DNA of 64,000 nucleotides, taken from Fibrobacter sp. UWR4. Its GTDB lineage: Bacteria; Fibrobacterota; Fibrobacteria; Fibrobacterales; Fibrobacteraceae. Below are positions 1 through 8,169 of this stretch, piece after piece. Both the position numbers and the translations under genes were made by a program. Location of the stretch: contig NZ_QGDU01000006.1 of the NCBI RefSeq assembly GCF_003149045.1, forward strand, positions 61,840 to 125,839. Reading direction: 5' to 3'. The notes below the pieces were generated by a model that saw nothing but the letters and a program-made list of their open reading frames with translations, did no database searches and was not told the DNA's origin. How positions within the stretch are numbered: the stretch's first letter is position 1; every line of letters begins with the position of its first letter.

Positions 1-502
1 GCAGCGGGTAGGTACCTTCCTGCTCGATGGGGTTCTGGGTTGCAAGCACCAGGAAAGGTTCGTCCAGCTTAAAGGTTTCGTCACCGATAGTGATATGACG
101 TTCCTGCATAGCTTCCAAGAGGGCGCTCTGTACCTTGGAAGGCGCACGGTTGATTTCGTCAGCCAGCACCAGGTTGGTGAACAGCGGGCCCTTGCGGGTC
201 TCGAACTTTGCCTCGCGGGCGTTATAGATGGTGGTACCCAGCAAATCAGCCGGCAAAAGGTCCGGGGTAAACTGGATACGCTTAAAGTCCAGGGAAACAG
301 CATCGGCAAAAGCCTTCACCGCAGTAGTCTTTGCAAGGCCCGGAAGACCTTCCAGAAGAACATGGCCATCGGCCAAGATGCCGGTCAAAATACTTTCCAC
401 CATGCCCTTCTGGCCAATGACGGTATCTTCCACTTCACGCAACAAATTTTGGCAGAAAGCACTCTGCTGACGAATCTTTTCAGAAAGTTCCTGAATATCC
501 AT
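1..502 (-). CDS. MoxR-family AAA+ ATPase (3' end beyond window)
   Basis: The reverse strand reads 167 codons from an ATG at 502 with no stop before the window edge, so the C-terminus is missing. Residues about 50-60 hold a Walker A loop (GLPGLAKT), and a Walker B segment ([13 protein letters not shown]) follows with the sensor-type [14 protein letters not shown] stretch, the signature of MoxR ATPases. These cytoplasmic chaperone-like ATPases usually act with DUF58, VWA and BatA-E membrane proteins. A good ribosome site (GAGGATTTAAAA) precedes the ATG. The BatD-like gene upstream on the same strand fits that context. The absence of the partner genes is only because the window ends here. Confidence 0.93.
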   Translation of the reverse strand, partial: MDIQELSEKIRQQSAFCQNLLREVEDTVIGQKGMVESILTGILADGHVLLEGLPGLAKTTAVKAFADAVSLDFKRIQFTPDLLPADLLGTTIYNAREAKFETRKGPLFTNLVLADEINRAPSKVQSALLEAMQERHITIGDETFKLDEPFLVLATQNPIEQEGTYPL

Positions 503-559
503 TTTTAAATCCTCGTTTTACTTACGACTTGAATTTACAAATTTTTTTCCAATTAAACC

Positions 560-725
560 ATTTTGTAGAGAGGATAGGGGGTAGGGTACAGGGGGTAATA
601 GAGACTAGAAACTAGAAATTAGAAACTAGGGGCGTCGGGAATATGCTGCGGAAAAAAATCACATTCGTTTAAAAGAAGCAGGCGCTTGCATCCTGTAGCC
701 CTAACCTCTAGATCCTAGTCTCTAG
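560..725. repeat. Heptamer-rich intergenic repeat block
   Basis: The 226-bp gap between the BatD-like gene and moxR holds purine-rich low-complexity DNA. Around 602-629 the heptamer ACTAGAA is repeated three to four times with small changes, preceded by GGGTAGGGTACAGGGGGTAA. Near 704-729 an opposite-strand-like version (CTCTAGATCCTAGTCTCTAG) follows. No gene is visible. It resembles the AGTAGGA heptamer block upstream of argA at 49.5 kb. Confidence 0.6.
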
Positions 726-728
726 CCC

Positions 729-1622
729 CTAAAGCTCTTCCTCAATCCCCATCAGCTTCATGGCAGCCTTCCAGGTTTCCTTATTTTCGAAGGCGTCCCG
801 CTTTCCGCCACCATAGCGGGCATCGGCAAACTTTTCCAGCAAGGACTCCCAGCCTTCCAGGTCGCCCTGCTTCAAAAGAACTTCCAACTTGACCTTGTCC
901 GCATCCAGACCAAAGCGATCCGCGGCATAGGCCTTGCAGACCTTTTCAAGGTCCAGCAACCATTCGCGGCAATCCGCCGTATTGATTCGGCGCTTCAACA
1001 CCTGCATCTGTTCGCGAAGCGCGTCTACAGCGGCATTCTTGGCGGCGGTAGCAGCCTTGGCGGCAGCCCTACGCTTTAGACGCCACAAGCCCGCCAACAA
1101 CACAACTACAGCAACCGCACCGCCTACAATAGCAGGCAACACATTCACCTGCCCGTCCACACGGACCGGCACGCTTTCCGTACGCAAGGTTAAGGATTGT
1201 CCCATTTGGGTAGGAATCTCGAATTTCATAACGGGAATGCTCAAGTTACCCGTATCCTGGGCCACAATCTTGTAATTAAAGGTAATAGAAGCAACTTCCT
1301 TACCATCCTTCACGCTGCGAGCAGATTCCTGACTCACCCCCACCTGGGTAAGGCCCTTCGCGGATGCTGTTCCTGTAGGAACCACCAACAGGGCACTGCC
1401 TTGCACACTCCAGCTTACTGTTACGGGGAACTGAATGGTATCCCCTACCGTAACCGTAATGGGCATAACAGTACCAGAGGCATCCTTTACACCAGCAGAA
1501 ACAGCTATTCCCAACTGTTCCGGAGTCGGCATCTGGATTGCAGGTGCAGCCGTATCCATGGCTACGTTTGTATTACTAGCAGAATCAGCCGGAAGAACAA
1601 CAAGTGAAGAATCATTTTCCAT
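729..1622 (-). CDS. BatD-like single-pass membrane protein, no visible signal peptide
   Basis: A 297-residue protein starting MENDSSLVV. Residues 55-155 look like a beta-sandwich of the BatD/oxygen-tolerance kind (alternating beta strands, VTVSWSVQG). A single hydrophobic segment at about 161-180 is followed by RLKRR and a charged alpha-helical cytoplasmic tail of about 110 residues. The reading frame continues upstream to 1658, but those 12 codons overlap the terminator hairpin of the preceding gene, so the ATG at 1622 is preferred. Neither start gives a signal peptide, which is odd because BatD domains are periplasmic. It lies directly upstream of moxR. The family call is moderate; it could also be a diverged membrane-anchored protein of another family. 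Confidence 0.6.
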   Translation of the reverse strand: MENDSSLVVLPADSASNTNVAMDTAAPAIQMPTPEQLGIAVSAGVKDASGTVMPITVTVGDTIQFPVTVSWSVQGSALLVVPTGTASAKGLTQVGVSQESARSVKDGKEVASITFNYKIVAQDTGNLSIPVMKFEIPTQMGQSLTLRTESVPVRVDGQVNVLPAIVGGAVAVVVLLAGLWRLKRRAAAKAATAAKNAAVDALREQMQVLKRRINTADCREWLLDLEKVCKAYAADRFGLDADKVKLEVLLKQGDLEGWESLLEKFADARYGGGKRDAFENKETWKAAMKLMGIEEEL

Positions 1623-1635
1623 GACCTGAATATAC

Positions 1636-1667
1636 AAAAAGCCCGATACCTTAGGCATCGGGCTTTA
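1636..1667 (-). terminator. Intrinsic terminator after the GH8 gene
   Basis: AAAGCCCGAT (1638-1647) pairs with ATCGGGCTTT (1657-1666). Read leftward it is followed by a T-run. It ends only about 14 bp before the ATG of the next gene. Confidence 0.85.
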
Positions 1668-1685
1668 TTGCAATTCTTATCTGAA

Positions 1686-3092
1686 TTAGAACGGCAGGCC
1701 AGCCGGCTTCACGAAGAGACCGTTCAACAGTTCGCCATACATCGTCTGAAGAATATGGGGGAAGTAGTTGAAGTTTGCAATGGTTCTTGCGTTGAAGCTT
1801 GCAGTACAAGCATCAAGCCAGGCCTGATTTGCGCCCATACCGGTCAAGCACCATGCACCATGCCAGTGCGGATGGAGGGAGTTCACAGAACCATCAGCCA
1901 TACCCGGCACAGCAGAATACATCACCTTACCAGTCGTTTCCAGGTTAGCCGGATCACCACCGGACTTGGTAGAAATGAAGTTGTTCAAGGTGGTCAGCAC
2001 CTGCAGAGCGCGAGGATCCTGAGTCCAATAGTAGTCCCAAGCAATACGCCAAGGAATACGGACAGATTCCTGATGGAACATCCAGTAGGTCTTATCGGCA
2101 CTATGGTTGTTAGGATTGATAGCCTTACCCGTGTAATCCACCCAGTCCGGGAACACGCCCGTACCAGCAGCCTGAACATTGATCATGAAATCGTACATGG
2201 TGTTAAGGACACCAGTCCAGTCATGGGCAGGGTCGATCAAAGCAAAGAGCCTCAAGGCCACCGGAGAGAAGTAGCTCAAGTTGTAAGCACTGGTTTCCTT
2301 CTTCCAGGTGGGGGTATCACCAGAATAGATCATCTTAGTGGGGCTAATTTCCTTATCCCACATATCATTGACAATCAGCAAGGCATCGTTCTTATATGCT
2401 TCACTACCAGTTGCATAGTAAGTCAGAATCAAGGAGGTTGCAATATCCAAATCCGCATCCGTTGCAGAAGAGGTATTAGCAGCAGAACCCAAGGATTCGT
2501 AAGAATAAGTACCCGTTCTCCAGGGCATCAGATTAGAAGTACCCAGATAGGCACGATAACCTCTGTTATAAGTCCACAGAGAATTCAGGGTAGCATAGTC
2601 ACCTGCGAAATAGGAAAGGAGCATGCCGTAACCCACACCTTCGGAGACGGTACAGCCACGCTTCTTATAGGAGTCGGTAGCACCTTCAATTTCACAATAG
2701 GAGTCGCTATTGGTATCCCAGACCACACGGCCAGGCATCAAGCCAGATGCAAGATAGGGGGCAAAAATTGCGGCCCAATCCATGGAAGCGGCTGCAGCAG
2801 GATATTTTGTAGCCTCTTCTTCATAAGTCTTAAAGTAAATACCCTTCCAAAGGGCATACCAATTCATAGCACCTGCTGCATTGGCGGTAGCAGGCAAAGA
2901 ACCATAGGTCTTTGCAGAGGGTGTTACAACCGGAGTAGAAGGAAGCGGATCCACTGCAGCTGCAGAGGATGCAGGAACCGGAGCCGGAGTATCCGGAATC
3001 ACCGGGGAAGAAGTTTCATCGCTACTACAGGCGTTCAATCCGAAAGCAAAGCCCAGCGGCAATGCAGCAGTAAGTAGTTTTTTCAAGATCAT
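1686..3092 (-). CDS. GH8 lipoprotein, endoglucanase/xylanase-type
   Basis: A 468-residue secreted glycoside hydrolase. A lipoprotein signal ends in LNAC (Cys22), followed by a Ser/Pro/Ala-rich linker to about residue 60. The catalytic domain has the GH8 hallmarks: SEGVGYGM with the candidate acid Glu151, and the family signature SATDADLDIA at about 209-218. GH8 enzymes hydrolyse beta-1,4-glucan, xylan, chitosan or lichenan by inversion through an (alpha/alpha)6 barrel; the substrate cannot be read from sequence. The lipobox implies membrane anchoring, probably facing outwards. It is transcribed alone, with a terminator at both ends. The assignment to GH8 is firm, the substrate is not. Confidence 0.9.
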   Translation of the reverse strand: MILKKLLTAALPLGFAFGLNACSSDETSSPVIPDTPAPVPASSAAAVDPLPSTPVVTPSAKTYGSLPATANAAGAMNWYALWKGIYFKTYEEEATKYPAAAASMDWAAIFAPYLASGLMPGRVVWDTNSDSYCEIEGATDSYKKRGCTVSEGVGYGMLLSYFAGDYATLNSLWTYNRGYRAYLGTSNLMPWRTGTYSYESLGSAANTSSATDADLDIATSLILTYYATGSEAYKNDALLIVNDMWDKEISPTKMIYSGDTPTWKKETSAYNLSYFSPVALRLFALIDPAHDWTGVLNTMYDFMINVQAAGTGVFPDWVDYTGKAINPNNHSADKTYWMFHQESVRIPWRIAWDYYWTQDPRALQVLTTLNNFISTKSGGDPANLETTGKVMYSAVPGMADGSVNSLHPHWHGAWCLTGMGANQAWLDACTASFNARTIANFNYFPHILQTMYGELLNGLFVKPAGLPF

Positions 3093-3156
3093 AAAAACCT
3101 CTAAATATTTTTGCTTAAATATACTTTAGAAACAGCCGGTTTTTTCCTTACGTAAC

Positions 3157-3182
3157 CAAAAAAAAAGCCCCCAAGGGGCGTT
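3157..3182 (-). terminator. Second hairpin downstream of the CBM-like gene
   Basis: GCCCC/GGGGC stem with a three-base loop, flanked by a run of A on the plus strand (T-run leftward). It stands 15 bp beyond a first terminator, making a tandem terminator pair. Confidence 0.55.
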
Positions 3183-3197
3183 TGTGATTTACAATAC

Positions 3198-3234
3198 AAA
3201 AAAAGGCTGCGGTGAACCGCAACCCTTTTTTAAA
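3198..3234 (-). terminator. Intrinsic terminator after the 289-residue secreted protein
   Basis: The stem TGCGG/CCGCA is extended by AAGG/CCTT pairs, with A/T runs on both sides. It lies 20 bp after the stop at 3255. Confidence 0.8.
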
Positions 3235-3254
3235 GTCTTTTTACCGGAGTAAAA

Positions 3255-4124
3255 TTACTTCACCATGATGCGCTGAGAAAGGCCTTCTGCGCGGACCATG
3301 TAGACGCCAGCCTGAACCTTGGAGAGGTCCATGGAGGAAGCGTTAACGGAAGCAATGACCTGGCCCTGGAGGTTAACCAGTTCAGCCTTAACAGTCTTAC
3401 CGAAGGAGAGGGTACGGCCGTTGAGCTGAGCATTGAGAGCGCCCTGTGCGGAAGCAGCCTTGATAGCACCAGTACCGCAACCAGTTTTAGCGTCAGCAAT
3501 GCAAGTCAGGAGGAAGTCTGCATCAGCAGTGAACTTCAGCTTGATAGCTGCAGTCTTGGAAAGAACGACGTCCTGGTCAACCTTCTGGCCCCAGCCTGCT
3601 TCCTGCTTGAACTTTGCCCAAGCGATGGAGGTAGACTGACTACCCTTAGCAGCGGTAGCCTTGTAGTTGTTGTATTCGGTAACGTTTGCTTCGTCTTCAA
3701 CACCCAGTTCCACAGCGAAACCACCGGTGGAGTTGTAAGCCAGAGCGATGCCACCCCAAGCGGAGATGTCAGCACCTTCCTGGTTTTCAGAAACGATGTT
3801 GAAACCGAAACCTACGAACGGATATTCGTAAGCGGTACCGATCTGAATGGTAGCCTTGATACCACCGTAAGCTTCGCAGAGGGGACCAAAGAAGTTACCG
3901 TAGGTATTTTCTTCAACGTCAGACGGGAAAACGATCTTGGAGTCACCATTGTTCGGTGCAGCGTTGTCGTCGTAGAAGTACCAGTAACCGGCAGTTTCTT
4001 CATCAGAACCGGTAATAACCTTACCTTCAGTATCGGAACCATCCCAAGACATGGAGGTAGAGGTGAATGCAGATGCTGCAACAGCAGCAGCAGCAAGAGC
4101 AGCAAGAGTCAGTTTCTTATTCAT
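3255..4124 (-). CDS. Secreted CBM-like protein with T9SS-like C-terminal tail
   Basis: A 289-residue protein with a clear signal peptide (to about residue 18, ...AASA). The body is a beta-rich domain with many aromatics (GYWYFYDD, YEYPFVGFGFN, ISAWGGIALAY) resembling CBM11-like jelly rolls and the N-terminal domain of the giant protein at 61-64 kb. A Cys pair (CIADAKTGC) closes it. The last 70 residues (GVYMVRAEG...RIMVK) form a short beta-rich tail of the type IX sorting kind. No catalytic motif is seen, so a carbohydrate-binding role is inferred. It is divergent from the GH5 gene at 4468 and shares its promoter region, which suggests joint function in polysaccharide binding. Confidence 0.65.
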   Translation of the reverse strand: MNKKLTLAALAAAAVAASAFTSTSMSWDGSDTEGKVITGSDEETAGYWYFYDDNAAPNNGDSKIVFPSDVEENTYGNFFGPLCEAYGGIKATIQIGTAYEYPFVGFGFNIVSENQEGADISAWGGIALAYNSTGGFAVELGVEDEANVTEYNNYKATAAKGSQSTSIAWAKFKQEAGWGQKVDQDVVLSKTAAIKLKFTADADFLLTCIADAKTGCGTGAIKAASAQGALNAQLNGRTLSFGKTVKAELVNLQGQVIASVNASSMDLSKVQAGVYMVRAEGLSQRIMVK

Positions 4125-4467
4125 AGTATCTCTCTCTTTTTTTTGTTAATCCCCAAAAAGGGGACAGGGTTTGCTGCAAATATATCTTTTTTTTTCGAAT
4201 AAGCAATAACCCCCCTTCTTTTTTTTTCGTATACAGCCGTCTCCATATGGCGTAAATCACAAAAATCGACACTTTAACCCCCAAAATCGTTTTTTTCGCG
4301 TTCTTTTTGTGTTAGCATCATCACTGTAAAAAAAAAATTACCGCATATTTATCCCCATAAATCTAAAATTATCCCCGCACTTAGGTTGCTAACGTAAACA
4401 ACCCCTATATATATATTTACAATTGCGACCTCCATTTTTAATTATCTTTGTTAGAAAGGAGTCATTT
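4125..4467. promoter_or_regulatory. Divergent promoter region, CBM-like gene / GH5 gene
   Basis: A 343-bp AT-rich gap with no ORF. It contains long T and A tracts, a short CCCC/GGGG hairpin (about 4151-4164), and a TATATATATATTTAC stretch near 4406-4420 that could be the -10 region for the rightward GH5 gene. Ribosome sites flank it: GAGAGAGA for the leftward gene and AAAGGAG for the rightward. Operators cannot be assigned. Confidence 0.5.
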
Positions 4468-6669
4468 ATGACATTTTTCAGCAAATCTATGAAGGCCCTG
4501 GTCCTAGGCGGGTCTCTTCTCATGGGCACCACCCTGGCAAACGCAAGCGCTGCCACCGCAAAGCCCCTCCGTGTCGGCCCCGTTTCTAACTACGGTACTC
4601 TTGGAACAAGCGGCAATAAAATCGTTAGCCTTTCCAACAAGAAAGAAGTCATGCTTCGTGGCATGAGTATGTTCTGGTCTGACGCTACAGGCCTGCAGTA
4701 CTACAACAAGAACGTGATGAAGTGGGCTGCAGAAAATCTGAAGGTAGACGTAATCCGTTATGCCATGGGTATCCAGTATTACGATAGCCAGGGCGGTACC
4801 AGCGGCGAAATGGACGTCAACTACTCTTACAAGGGTAATCCCGATAAGCAGAAAGGCATCATTGACCAGATGGTAGAAGCTGCCATCGAAAACGATATTT
4901 ATCTGATTATTGACTGGCATAGTCATCGCGCCGATAAGGAACAGGCTCTCGCAGCTGACTTCTTCTCCGAAATGGCTAAGAAATATGCCAATGTGCCCAA
5001 CATCATCTGGGAAGTGTTTAACGAACCGGTGAACCAGAGCATGGGCACCATCGCTAGCTACGCAAATTCCGTCATTAGCGGCATTCGCGCAGCAGGTTCC
5101 AAGAACCTGGCTCTGGTGGGTACACCCAGATGGTCTCAGATGGGTGAATGCGGCGGAGTTTCTGGCGACAACGTCGGTTACGTTTTCCATTTCTACGCAG
5201 CAACCCACACCAAGAACAGCTACAGCGGAAACATTGACAAATGCCGTAGTCAAGGCAATGCCGTGTTCATTACCGAATGGGGCACCACCACTGCCGATGG
5301 CAAGGGTGGCGCAAGCGAAGGCAATACCAACGATTGGACTTCCTACATGGAAACCAACAAGATCAGTAACTGCAACTGGAGTCTCCGTAATGAAGTCAGC
5401 ACCATCGGTGAAAAGTCCACTGAAGGTTCCGCACTTTTCTCTGGCGAAGAATTCCTGAATACTACATCTAAGCTAAACGGAGCAACCTACTCCAACTCTG
5501 GTAAGATTGTAAGCAAGTACCTCACAAGTCACGCTAGTTCCTGGGCAGATAGCCTTATGGCTGGTGCTGCAGGCGCCTGCGGCTTTAAGGCAGAAGTCAC
5601 TGCTTCTGCAGGTACCCTGGCAAACGTATTCAAGTCCGGCTGTACTTATACCTCTAGCGATCCCACTGTCGTAGCTAACGACGGAACCATCCTTAAGCCC
5701 GGTCTTGCAATTCTTACTGGCAGTGACGGTTCCAAGTCCGTTGCAACCATCAAGGAAGAACCAAACCAAACCTTCTCCGGCTTCTCTGACGTAACCTGCT
5801 TCATCGGCGGATCCTGCACCAAGAGCAAGGCTCTCAAGGACATGGATGGCGATGGCAAGTTGGAAGTGATTATTGTCGGTAGCACAAAAACTGTAGAAGG
5901 AGCACAGGTAACTCTCAGGTCCCTGAACCCCGAAATTCTGACTATCAAGGAAGCCATGTGCACTAGCCAGTTCTGCTATGCGGCAAAGAACACCAAGGCT
6001 CCTATGTACGAATTCACAGGCACTCTTGGAGAAGCTAAGGTTGTTGCAACAGCCCCCGCTATTGCCGGCTATAACGCCTATAGCGATACTGTTACCATCA
6101 CCTATAAGAAGGGTGACGACAAGTTGCCGGGCAACGTGTTCAAGAATACTACCGTGGCAAAGGGCGCGATGGTTGCAGACTTCTTCCCCGCCACCACCTA
6201 TTACAGTAAGCAGCCTGTGACTTACACCTTTGATGGCAAGCCCACCTCCACCTACCTGAGCAATGTGAACAACGCTCTGGTCGCAGGTAACCAGGATGCA
6301 ATCGTCACCATCAAGGCAACATCTGCTGGCAACGATGAACGCGAACCTCTGGATTTGACCATTACCGTGGTTGTTGGCGATAGCCTTGCAGCAATCAATA
6401 GCGGCAACGTTTCTATCCGCTCTCAAAAGATGAATGCAGGCGCACTCAAGGCCCAGTTCAGCAAGGGAGGTATTTCCCTGGAAGCAATGAACAGTGGTCT
6501 CGCTACTGTTGAAATCTTCAACGCAAAGGGCAAGGCTCTCCGGTCCATCGAGACCAACATCAATGCAGGCGCCAACTGGATTCCGGTTTCCGGTCTCCGT
6601 GCAGGTCACTACATCGTACGTCTCAGCCAGGAGGCAAACGTCCAGCTCTACACTCTCGAAAAGAAGTAA
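4468..6669 (+). CDS. GH5 (subfamily 2-like) endoglucanase with C-terminal extension
   Basis: A 733-residue secreted cellulase. The ATG at 4468 is chosen over an earlier in-frame one because AAAGGAG sits just upstream and a signal peptide follows (MTFFSKSMKALVLGG...ANA). The catalytic domain (about 30-345) matches GH5_2: RGMSMFW, VIRYAMGIQYY, IIDWHSH, acid/base Glu186 in FNEP and nucleophile Glu270 in ITEWG. Two further beta-rich domains (about 385-640) have no family I recognise. The last 75 residues, with GHYIVRLSQ, are a T9SS-like sorting tail. It should cleave internal beta-1,4-glucosidic bonds outside the cell. The divergent neighbour is a binding-protein candidate. Confidence 0.93.
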   Translation: MTFFSKSMKALVLGGSLLMGTTLANASAATAKPLRVGPVSNYGTLGTSGNKIVSLSNKKEVMLRGMSMFWSDATGLQYYNKNVMKWAAENLKVDVIRYAMGIQYYDSQGGTSGEMDVNYSYKGNPDKQKGIIDQMVEAAIENDIYLIIDWHSHRADKEQALAADFFSEMAKKYANVPNIIWEVFNEPVNQSMGTIASYANSVISGIRAAGSKNLALVGTPRWSQMGECGGVSGDNVGYVFHFYAATHTKNSYSGNIDKCRSQGNAVFITEWGTTTADGKGGASEGNTNDWTSYMETNKISNCNWSLRNEVSTIGEKSTEGSALFSGEEFLNTTSKLNGATYSNSGKIVSKYLTSHASSWADSLMAGAAGACGFKAEVTASAGTLANVFKSGCTYTSSDPTVVANDGTILKPGLAILTGSDGSKSVATIKEEPNQTFSGFSDVTCFIGGSCTKSKALKDMDGDGKLEVIIVGSTKTVEGAQVTLRSLNPEILTIKEAMCTSQFCYAAKNTKAPMYEFTGTLGEAKVVATAPAIAGYNAYSDTVTITYKKGDDKLPGNVFKNTTVAKGAMVADFFPATTYYSKQPVTYTFDGKPTSTYLSNVNNALVAGNQDAIVTIKATSAGNDEREPLDLTITVVVGDSLAAINSGNVSIRSQKMNAGALKAQFSKGGISLEAMNSGLATVEIFNAKGKALRSIETNINAGANWIPVSGLRAGHYIVRLSQEANVQLYTLEKK

Positions 6670-6693
6670 TTAAGAAGCTGAAATAAATCCTTT

Positions 6694-6724
6694 AAAAAGC
6701 CCACCGGTAACGGCGGGCTTTTTT
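6694..6724 (+). terminator. Intrinsic terminator after the GH5 gene
   Basis: AAGCCCaCCG/CGGcGGGCTT stem with a GTAA loop followed by T6, 25 bp after the stop. Confidence 0.9.
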
Positions 6725-6725
6725 G

Positions 6726-7034
6726 TCTCCTGTAGTCCGTACAGCCATACTGACATTCACCAGCAGGCATAATCCTGCAGGACGTAGCCTAGCTGAGCAT
6801 GGCTATGGAACAGGACTGCCGATGCTGACATCCGTCAGCATGACGTAGTACAACAATGACGTAGTATAGCAATGATATGGGCCTGCCTGCTGGGTATGGG
6901 TACGGAATAAGATAGCTGATGCCATCCCCTTCCGGGGATCATGCCCACGTAAGTGCTGAAGCACTAAGTGGTCAACGTAAACAAGTTCGGCATGACGAGG
7001 CCTGCAGAGCGTGACCCAGCAGGGTTGCGGGAAT
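6726..7034. repeat. Intergenic repeat-rich stretch
   Basis: About 310 bp without a gene between convergent units. It holds one full copy of the dispersed palindrome (6822-6841, followed by GACGTAGTA), an echo of its tail (AATGACGTAGTA near 6855), a half-copy ending GTTCGGCATGACG near 6985-6997, and short palindromes such as AGTGCTGAAGCACT (6952-6965). It reads as decayed, layered repeat debris. Confidence 0.55.
6822..6845. repeat. Dispersed palindromic repeat, copy 1
   Basis: ATGCTGAC (6822-6829), loop ATCC, GTCAGCAT (6834-6841), then GACG. The stem is perfect and identical to that of the copy after folD at 52125. Confidence 0.8.
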
Positions 7035-7072
7035 AAAAAAGAAGGCCGCGCTTTTTGCGCAGTCTTCTTTAA
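7035..7072 (-). terminator. Terminator of the six-gene barrel operon
   Basis: AAAGAAGxCxGCGC (7038-7051) pairs with GCGCxxxCTTCTTT (7057-7070), an imperfect long stem with A/T-rich flanks, 25 bp past the stop of the GH18-fold gene. Confidence 0.75.
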
Positions 7073-7096
7073 AGAGTTTCCTCTATAGGCGAGTAA

Positions 7097-8158
7097 TTAC
7101 TTCTTCTTAGGCTTGAAATCTACACCAGGGCGCAGTTCAAGGCCAAGAGTGACCAGAAGGGAAACGATAGGTTCGTGATGATCCTGGGAGAGGTCGTAAA
7201 CGGCCACACCAGCCATACCGTCATTCTTAACCTGCTGGGCAACAGCCTTTACAGAAGGAATACCCATGAACACGATGGTTTCATCCTTGCTAACAGCGAC
7301 TTCGGACTGGGAACCTTCATCGAAAGTCACCTTGTAATCCGGAGTATCGAACTTGCTCATCAGTTCTGCGTAGGGAACGTAGCCATCGTTACCGCTACCT
7401 GTACCCTTATGAGCAGTGCCAAGGCCCTGTGCACCAGAGAAGGTCTTACCATACATAAAGATGATGGGAACCAGCTTGTCGCTCTGGATACCAGCACCGG
7501 AAACCTGATCCAAAGTACTCTTAACAAAGCTTGCGCTCTGGTTAGGAACCACTTCGGAGCTTTCCTCGGTCATCTGGTCAGCCATGAACACATCCACATA
7601 GGCGGTGCGATTCAGGGCTTCAGCGTCATAGACATCCATGCCAGCAGAGGGATAAACTACAGCGGTAACGATAGAACCGGAAAGGCCATCCACCAGAGCG
7701 TTCACCATCTTGCCGTAGGCTTCCTTGTCATCGGCAGTAACATTCTGCCAGTCAAGTTCAATGCCATCGCCACCGTTTTCAGAAATCCAGCTACTTACGT
7801 TGGAAACGAAGGAAGACAGGGATTCATCAGAGGAGGCTATAGCCTTCAGATTGCCTTCAGCTTCCATACCACCAACGGAAACAATCAACTTCACGTTGTT
7901 TTCCTTGGACATCTGAGCCAGGGTCTTGAAGTTTTCAGCGTCATTTTCGTCTGCGAAAGCCAAAGAACCGTCTTCAGCCGGGAGGAGACCCACGTAGTGG
8001 ATATCGGTCACGGTATTATAGCGGATATCCTTCGGATAGAACTGAGAGTACTGGCTCCAGTAAGGATAGAAGCCAACAACCTTGTCAGATGCAGCCTGGG
8101 ACATAGCCACACAGGCAACAATCATAGTAGATGCAAGAAGTTTGAGATTCATATTCAT
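7097..8158 (-). CDS. GH18-fold secreted protein, catalytic Glu replaced by Gln
   Basis: A 353-residue protein with a signal peptide (...AMSQA). The TIM-barrel landmarks of GH18 are readable: VVGFYPYWSQY at the N-terminus, KLIVSVGGM at about 90-98, and DGIELDWQ at 131-138 where the family has DGxDxDWE. The acid Glu is Gln138 (codon CAG at 7745-7747) and the first Asp of the triad is Glu134, so chitinase activity is unlikely. Lectin-like binding of a glycan is a better guess. It is the last gene of the operon, 11 bp after the lipoprotein gene. The start may be 8158 or 8152; AGGTAGG better suits the second. The C-terminus ends in a basic KPKKK. Confidence 0.8.
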   Translation of the reverse strand: MNMNLKLLASTMIVACVAMSQAASDKVVGFYPYWSQYSQFYPKDIRYNTVTDIHYVGLLPAEDGSLAFADENDAENFKTLAQMSKENNVKLIVSVGGMEAEGNLKAIASSDESLSSFVSNVSSWISENGGDGIELDWQNVTADDKEAYGKMVNALVDGLSGSIVTAVVYPSAGMDVYDAEALNRTAYVDVFMADQMTEESSEVVPNQSASFVKSTLDQVSGAGIQSDKLVPIIFMYGKTFSGAQGLGTAHKGTGSGNDGYVPYAELMSKFDTPDYKVTFDEGSQSEVAVSKDETIVFMGIPSVKAVAQQVKNDGMAGVAVYDLSQDHHEPIVSLLVTLGLELRPGVDFKPKKK

Positions 8159-8169
8159 CCTACCTTTTA

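Noticed and set aside
1668..3077. 469-codon plus-strand ORF opposite the GH8 gene
   Set aside because: The minus frame carries the lipobox and GH8 signatures; the plus frame has none.
7097..8158. Active chitinase
   Set aside because: The catalytic Glu is Gln, so activity is not claimed.
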